Assembly: GCA_017448185.1 (NCBI GenBank)
Contig: JAFSLX010000061.1
Location: 1-64,000, forward strand
DNA: 64,000 nucleotides
Reading direction: 5' to 3'
From: Bacteroidales bacterium
GTDB taxonomy: Bacteria; Bacteroidota; Bacteroidia; Bacteroidales; P3
Part shown: positions 12,901-21,900 of the stretch, piece after piece
How positions within the stretch are numbered: the stretch's first letter is position 1
How the letters are laid out: every line of letters starts with the position of its first letter
Made by a program: the position numbers and the translations under genes
Notes under the pieces: generated by a model
What the model saw: the letters and a program-made list of their open reading frames with translations, nothing else
Told to the model about the DNA's origin: nothing
The model's database searches: none

Positions 12901-15900
12901 CTCACCGCCACGGCGGGCATGGTGGGCGGCAACACCGCCGTCACCATCAGCGGTGGCCACGTCTGCCGCAGCGTCTACGGCGGCGGCTCCATTGCCTCCG
13001 TGGGTCGCGATGGCGGCGTGGGCTTCAAACCCTTCGACAACACCAAGGGCGGCACCTCCGTCACCGTCACCGGCGGCCTCATCGGTGTCTATGCTGCTCC
13101 CACCGACAACGGCGCGAATGCCAACCCACGCTATACGGTCAACCCCAATGCCACCTACGGCAGTGTCTATGGCGGTGGCCGCGGTCTCCCCGGCACCAGC
13201 CTCGACGGCAAGAACAACTACACCAACATGGCCTATGTCAACAACACTGCTGTCACCATCAACTATTCCTCCGTCGACGACTCCCCCTCCGGTACCAATC
13301 ATATCGTGGGTAATGTCTACGGCGGCGCCGACAACGGCTCTGTCAACAACAGCACCTCCGTCACCATCACCCGTGGCCGCATAGGCTCCGACGGCGACAA
13401 AGACTTAGGCTCTCTTGAGGGCAATGTTTTCGGCAGCGGTCGCGGCGAGGACACCTACCGCACCTACCGCCCCGGCACCAGCACTGAAATCGACACCATC
13501 TCGCCTTTCGCCGGTGGAACCTACGGCAATACCTCGGTCCTCATCAACGGTAAAACGAGAGATTCCGTGCAGGTGATGCACCACGTCTATGGCGGCGGTG
13601 CCAACGCCTCGGTGGGCGACTACGCCTGTGCCGCCGCTGCCGTCGGTTCGGGTCTGGACGAGACCCTCGCCAAGGGCGAGGTTTACCTCCTCACCAACGC
13701 CAATAGTCCCTCTACCCATCCCGCTGCCACCGACACCGCCGGCACCTGCAAGGTCACCGTCACCGGCGGCACCATAGGCACCAGCGGTCGCAACAACGGC
13801 ATGATTTTCGGTGCCTCGCGAGGCGACATCGGCGCCCCCGGCTCCATCTACGACTCCATAGCCTACGTCAACAAGACCATCGTCACCATCGGCGGCGGTA
13901 CCAACTCTTCCACCGACCTCAACGACTTCAACCCGCTCATCAACGGCTCTATCTACGGCGGCGGCGAAAACGGCCACACCGTGGCCGACGCCTATGTCTA
14001 CATCCACGACGGACGTGTGGGCAACCACGGCGATATGTACGACCGTACCAAGACCCTCGAGGACTCCATCGAGACCCTCCAAAAATGGGTCAAAGAGCAT
14101 TCTGAAAATGCCCACAAGGACGACACCTTGGCCAAGATAGAGGCCTTCACCACCGAGATGAACAGCAAGCTCGACTTCCTCTCCCTCTGTGGCAACATCT
14201 ACGGCGGTGGCTGCGGTACCGACAAGTATATAGATATCGATGACGACAACAAGGAGAAGTACAACTCCTTCGCAGGTGTGGTCTTCGGCAACGCCACCAT
14301 CCTGATGGACGGCGGCTATGTGGAGCATAACATCTATGGCGGCGGTGCTATGGCTAACCTGGGCCGCCGTGTGGGTGCTTACGTCGAACACACCGATCCT
14401 GAGACCACTTTTGCCCTCTCGTGGCCCGCCGAAATCCACTGCCGCAAGAACACCGGCGTGGCCCGTGTCACCGTCAGCGGCTCCGCTCGTCTGGGCTACT
14501 CTGGCAAGGACAACGGCGACATCTTCGGCGCCTCGCGCGGCGAAGCAGGTGTGCCTCGTAGCATGACCAAGTTTGCCAATGTCGACAGTACCGTCGTCCT
14601 CGTCAACATCACCGACCATGCCGGGAAGAGCGATGCCCAATACTATGGCGATCCCACCACAGGTCAGTTGGGCGTCAACCCCAAGAACGACCACACCACG
14701 CCCCTCGTTGCCGGCTCCGTCTACGGCGGTGCCGAGAACGGACACGTCATCCGCAGCACCAACGTCAGGATGCAGGCTGGTATCGTGGGCCACTCCATCT
14801 ACGGCGGCGGCAAGGGTAAGGGTAAATATTTGGAAACCAACTTGCGTAAGCATGACGATTCGGGCGACTCCTCGGCCATGATTTACAGCCTCACGGCCGG
14901 CCGCGTCTATAACAATACTTATGTCACCATGACTGGTGGCCGCGTCCTCCGCAGCGTCTACGGCGGCGGCAACATGGCTTCCGTCGGCAAGGGTAACTAC
15001 GCCGGCGGCCCCGGGGCCTGGCAAGGCCGTGGCTACGGCGAGAATTGGGTCGATTCGAACAAGACCAAGTTGACCGGCATTCTGGCCAAGACCGGCCACA
15101 CCCTGGTCTACATCACCGGTGGCACCGTCGGCATCCTCGACCCCTCCAAGCCTAAGAACAGCTTCAAGGACGACCTGCCGCTGGGCAATGTCTTCGGCGG
15201 CTGCCGCGGCGAGGCGGCTCCCGTCTCCTCCAAATCCCCGCGCCACCTCTACTCCCCGGGCTACTTCTCCGGCTATACCAACCACACCCGCGTCATCATT
15301 GGCGACAGCACCATCAGTCCTGTGGCCACTCCCACCTCCACCTCGCCCCGCATCTACGGCTCGGTCTACGGCGGTGGCCAGGATGGTCACGTCCGCAACA
15401 AGACCGTCGTCATCATCAACGATGCCGAGATTGGCGTGCCTTACGTCAGCCCCTCGGAAGCCAGTACCCTCGTGGGTGTCGATGATATTAGCGACATGCA
15501 CTGGCTGGGCCGCGGCAACGTCTTCGGCGCAGGCTCCGGTATCGGACAGTACGACAGCGACGGCGACGGCGAGGCCGACACCTACAACGATGCCTCCGGC
15601 TCCGTCACCGACTCTACCCTGATTGTCATCAACGGCGGCCTCATCCATCAGAATGTCTATGGTGGTGGCGCTCTGGCCTCCATCGGACCCATGATACTTC
15701 CTTCCGACACCGACAAGACCCCCGACTCCACCTGGTCCATGGCCCGCGTCTTTGTCAAGGGCGGCACCATCGGTACTGCTGGCGACTGCAGCGGTATGTA
15801 TATTTCCGGCACAGACACCACCGTCTTCGGCAACTATGGCGGTAACGTCTACGGCGCCGGTCGCGGCTTTGCCAGCGACACCTACAAGAACTTCAACAAT

Positions 15901-18900
15901 ACCCACCACACCCATATTCACGCCAGCGGCGGCACCATCAACGGCGACGTCTATGGCGGCGCAGAGGACGGCCACGTCATCTCCAACACCTGGGTCGACA
16001 TCAGCGGCACCGTCACCATCGGCTACAACGGCCTCGACAACTTCAACGGCAACATCTTCGGCGGCGGCCGTGGCTCAGGTAGCTTTGCCACTCCGGGCGA
16101 CGCCTCCACCTACACCATGAATGTCACCTGCGGCCGCGTGGGCGGCAACACCAACCTCACCGTCGACGGCAATGCCGTTATCCTCGGCTCCCTCTTCGGT
16201 GGTGGCCGCACGGCCCTCACCGGCGTCAACGCCGACGGCGAGCTCGACGCCACCTTCTTCACGGAAGGCAACTACGACTCCGTCAACCATGGCTACGCAT
16301 ACGTCATCGTCAAAGGCAGCCCCGCCATCGGCAACCCCAACGGCGCGGCCTTACTGTCTACCGACTACAGCTGCGGCGACATCTTCGGCTCCGGCAAGGG
16401 CGATATCGAGTGCTACAACGATGTCCGCGCAGGCCGCGTCATGAACGACTCCATCCACATCAGCGAGACACCCCGCATCTACGGCGCCGTCTTCGGCGGC
16501 GGCGAGATGGCTGGCGTGGGCTGGTGGGACAACACCAACCTCTACACTCCGCTGGCCTCCGGTTTCGCACCCAGCACCGGCACCACCAAGGTTACCGTCG
16601 CCGGTAACGCCACCATTGGTACCGAGTACGAGTACACGAAGGATTACCTCGACCATCACGGCGCTTGGACCGTCGTCACCGACGGCAAGCTCACCCATGC
16701 CTGCACCGGCAACATCGTCGGCGCCAGCCAGGGCGACGTCGCCCCCGAGTCGCCACACTGGATCTCCATGGGCCGCTCGCGCCAGTCCTACGTCGACATC
16801 AGCGGCACCGGCACCATCATGGGTAATGTCTACGGCGGCGCCGAGCAGGGCGTGGTGCTCGAGAACACCGACGTCCGCGTCTCCGGCTGCACCATCGGCA
16901 CCCGCATCGTCAACCCCAATGCCGATGTCAACAAGGCTCAATACATTAGCGATTCTACAGACTGGAAGAGAGACAGCGCCTACTTGGTATCCCTCTGGAT
17001 AATCGACAGTGCCTCCTCGGTATCAGCTTGGGAGACCGAACACGCTGCCTGGGAGACCGAACATGAGGCTTGGGAGACCGCCCACGCTGCCTGGGACCCC
17101 AGTTCGGGCGACGAGGAACCTATCGAACCCATTGATGAGCCTATTAAACCCACCAGACCCACAGCCCCCGTCCCCGTCGACACCAATAACTACCTCTACT
17201 ACTTCGGCTCCGTCTTCGGTGGCGGCTACGGCCGTGAGGAAACCCCACGCCACTACAACGACTCCTGCATCATCAACACCATCACCAATATCGGAACAGA
17301 ACAAGACCCCGTCTACGACACCACCTATATCAAGTTCGTCGAGGCCACCCTCATCGCTGGCCGTACCTACGGCAATACCACCGTCCGCATCAGCGACAGC
17401 GCCATCGTTCGCGAGAATGTCTACGGCGGCGGCAACATGGCCTCTGTGGGCTATGTCCGTGAGGATGCCAACCACAAGTACAACCTCATCGACTCCTCTT
17501 ATCGCCAAACCAATGGTGTCCACACCAACGGCATCTGTACCGTCAACATCAGCGGCGGCATCATCGGTCCCAACGACCACACGCAGATGAACGGCCACGT
17601 CTATGGCGGCGGCAAGGGCGTGGGCAACGACCCCGACGAGTACTTCAAGAACTATTGTAACGTCCACGAAACGCACCTCACCGTCAGCGGTGGCCACATC
17701 TACGGCTCCACCTTTGGCGGCGGCGCCGACGGCCACGTCCTCGGCCACACCCACACCACCATCGAGGAGGGTGCCTACATCGGCTCCGGCGAGGACACCC
17801 AGGAGTACGACGGCTGCGTCTGGGGTGGTGGACGTAACGCTCTCAACATCAACCACACCGCTGGCCGCGTCCAGGGGCACACCTCCGTCACCGTCACCGG
17901 TGGCCGCATCCGCCGCACCGTGCAGGGCGGCGGCGCTCTGGCCCGCACAGGCGTCGACACCAACGGCGTGGTGGAATGCTTCCTCACCGGCGGAACTGCC
18001 GCCAACGGCGCACCCATCTACGACTCCACTCACCACGGCAACACCTACATCTACGTCACCGCTGGCGAGCCCGATGTGCGTGACGCTGTCCTGAAGAATG
18101 GCAAAGATTATGACGGCCGCGCTGTGCTGGCTGCCGACATGACGACAGATGAGAAAAAAGAAAGAAACAAAAACTTTATCTATTTCTTTGCCGATGATGC
18201 CGACAGCACAACCTACAAGGACTACCTCGGTACCACCGAGGTCAGGAAGGTGAACGGTGAATACAAGATTATCGTCTACAAGACCGCCATCGGCGCCTAC
18301 GACGGCGCTGTCCTCGTGGACAACGACTACACCATCGGCGACATTTTCGGCGGCGGCAAGGGCGACACCAAGGATACCGTCGACATCCTGGCCGGACGCG
18401 TGATGAACACCTCTGTCCGCATCGACGGCTATCCGCGCATCATGGCCGACATCTATGCCGGCGGCGAGATGTCGTCCGTCGGCTGGTGGGACACCAACCG
18501 CTATGTCGGTACCTACGGCTCCAGCGACCGCAATGCCCGCCACGATAAGTACTACGGGAACACAGGCTACACCCGCCTCGTCATCGACGGCGAGCCCTAC
18601 ACCGGCACTCCCTACGAGTTCAGCAGCTCCTGTATCCATTACGGCCGTCCCTGGACCCTCATCGACTCTCTCGGCCGTCTCTACCACACCTGCTCCGGCA
18701 ACGTCTACGGCGGCGGCCAGGGCTATGTCGAACAGGATGGTACCCACTACTGGAACTGGGTCCACATGGGTCGTGTGCGCAACACCAGCGTCGAGGTCAA
18801 CGGTGGCCGCTTCATGGGCAACTGCTTCGGCGGCGGTGCCCGCGGTGTCGTCAAGGAGGACTGCCACGTCACCGTCACTGGTGGCTGCTTCGGCAATATC

Positions 18901-21900
18901 ATCTACGACAAGCCTGAGGGCTTCCCCAAAGACCACTACTATTACGGCTCCGTCTTCGGCGGCGGCTACGGTAACCACAAGCGCTTCTCGCATATCAGCG
19001 ACTCCTCCTTCCTCTGCGATACTGGATATGTTCGTATGGTGCCTACCGAGCAGGCTGGCCGCGTCTACGGCAACACCTACGTCACCATCACCGGCGGCCA
19101 GATTATGGACTGCGTCTACGGCGGCGGCGATATGGCTTCCACCGGCTGGGTCGAACGCAGACAATCCGACGGTGCCTACCTCCTCAACGATCCCACCAAG
19201 CGCCACGGCGGCGTCTGCAACGTTGAGATCAGCGGCAACACCATTGTCGGCCCCCTCGACTACAACGGCCACAACGCCTACGTCTATGCTGCCGGTCGCG
19301 GTATCGGACACGACTCCATAGAGTATAGCAAGAAATTCTGTAACGTCAACGAGGCCCACCTCACCGTCCACCTCCGCGAAGGTGCTGCTGCCGACCTTCC
19401 ATCCAAGCGTCCTAACCAGTGGGATACCACCACCATGGGCGGCCGCATCTGGGGTTCCCTCTTCGGCGGCGGCGCCGATAGCCACGTCCTCGACAGCGTC
19501 AGCGTCGTGGTCCACAGCGGCATTGTCGGCACGCAGGGCACCACCTCCTTTGATGGCAACATCTTTGGCGGTGGACGTAACTACCTCAACACCAACCATA
19601 CCAATGGCCGTGTGCAGGGCAATATCCGCGTCCTCATGGACGGCGGCACCATCCAGGGCACCATCTTCGGCGGCGGCCGTATGGCACTCTCCGGTGTCGA
19701 CGTCGACGGCCACTACATCGACTCTACCCACGGCAATGTCAACATCCTCGTACGCGGCAACGCCACTATCGGCAACTACAAAGCTGACTCGCTGCTCTTC
19801 GCCGACGAAAGTTGCGGCGATATCTTCGGTTCTGGCAAGGGCGACATTAAGAACTACGAAGACATCTGGGCCGGTCGCGTCACCAACGCCAAGATCACCG
19901 TCAAGGACACCGTCATCAGCGGGAATACCTACAGTCCGCGCATCTACGGTTCTATCTTCGGCGGCGGCGAGATGGCCTCCCTCGGCTACTGGGACGACAC
20001 CATCAAGAACGGTGACGACATAATCTTCTATACCACCTCCGACGAAGGCACAAACTACGGTGTGATATACGAGAACACTGGCCGTGCCGTCATCAAACTC
20101 AGCGGCAATATCATCGTGGGTACCCCCAAAGAATACACCGTCAATTCCAACGAGAACCACAGCGACAGGACCATCTACAATCAGTGGGGCAAACTGGTCC
20201 ACACCCGCACCGGCAACGTCTTCGGCGGTAGTCAGGGCAGTGTCAACATCGGGAAACCCCGCTGGGTCTCCATGGGTCGTTCGCGCCAGGCCGATATCAC
20301 CATCGACGGTGCCAAAGTGCTCAGCTGCGTCTTCGGCGGCTCCGAACAGGGCATGGTGACCGAAAACACCCACGTCAAAATCCTTGACGGTGTCATCGGC
20401 ACCCATGTAACAAACGGCAACTACAACTTCGGCGATGTCTACGCTGCCGGTTACGGCTCGGACAATGCCGCTGAAAACAACGACTCGACGGCCAACGACT
20501 CCACCACGGCGAGAACGGGTCTGAGCTTCAGCTGGACACCCCTCACCATGGCCGGCCGTGTCTTTGGCAACAGCCGCGTCGACATCGTCGGCGACACCAT
20601 CCGCGGCTCCGTCTACGGCGGCGGTAACTTCGCCTCGGTCGGCTACGAGGGCAACGAAAACTCCGGCCACACCTATGTCAACATCGGCCTGCCCGGTGCC
20701 GACCCCGAAGACAAGAGACAAGCCACCGGCAGAGCCACCATCAAGGGCGAGGTGTTCGGTGCCAACAACCTCAGCGGCACCCCCTTCGGCAACACCAACG
20801 TCAACATCTACAAGACAGCCCATACCGTGGCCGACACCTGCCCCTCCAACGCATACGCCATGGCATTGGCAGCTCCCGACGACGAGCTCAACGGCGCCGA
20901 TGTCGAACACCTGCCCACCGCAGCGGAGTACTTCGCCATCTCGGCCGTCTACGGCGGCGGCAACAGGGCTGCCCACCAGCCCCTCGCCTCGACCGGCACC
21001 ACCCTGGTGCACGTATGGTACTGCGAAGAGAACACCATCCGCTCGCTCTATGGCGGCGGCAACGCGGCCAACACCAAAAACAACCACCTCGTCGTCGACG
21101 GCGGACGCATCTACGAGGTCTTCGGCGGCGGTAACGGCTACGGCAACCACGCCGATCCCTCGGCCGAGGACTACAACCCCGGAGCAAATGTCTCCGGCAC
21201 TGCCACCTCCGATATCACCGGCGGCCTTATCACCAATGTCTACGGCGGTTCCAACCAGTTGGGTACCATCGAAACCATCGTCCAGAACATCAACCGGGAG
21301 GGAGATTGCCCGGTGGCTACGGGAAACGTCTTCTCTGGCGGTAACGAGGCCCCGACGGGCAATATTATCACCACACTGAACTGCGGTGCCTCTGGTACTA
21401 ACTTCTACGCCGGCGGACGCAACGCCGATGTCAACGGCAACGTCGTGCTCAACATCGAAGGCGGCCGATACACGAACGTCTTCGGCGGCTCCCTGGGTAA
21501 CGTGACCAACCCGGCCAACATCAAAGGCGATGTCACCATCAACGTCTTCGGCGGCAACATCACGAACCTCTACGGCGGCTCGGATACCAACGGCTACATC
21601 GAAGGCCGCATCACCATCAACGTCGACATCGACTCCACCTACGATTGCGCTGACGGCCTGAAGCTCACCAACATCTACGGCGCCGGCAACCTGGCCATCT
21701 ACACGCCCACCGACTCGAACATCGCCTCGCCCGTCATCAACATCATCAGCGACTCCGCCTTCCTCATCCGCACCTCCGGCCTCACCGAACTCGATCCACT
21801 CGATCCCCTGCCCTACGGATTCGCACTGCACGAACGCAGCTCGGTCAGCGCTCCCGACACCCTCACCAAGACCTTCGGCCTCACCAACATCTACGGCGGC

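Noticed and set aside
8179..13302. A stop-free antisense frame of 1707 codons, and similar long ones at 17023-22869 and 5500-7953
   Set aside because: They run opposite to the giant genes. Stop codons are missing only because the sense genes use Gly/Asn/Thr/Val codons with few TTA, CTA or TCA triplets. They have no signal peptide, promoter or plausible composition.
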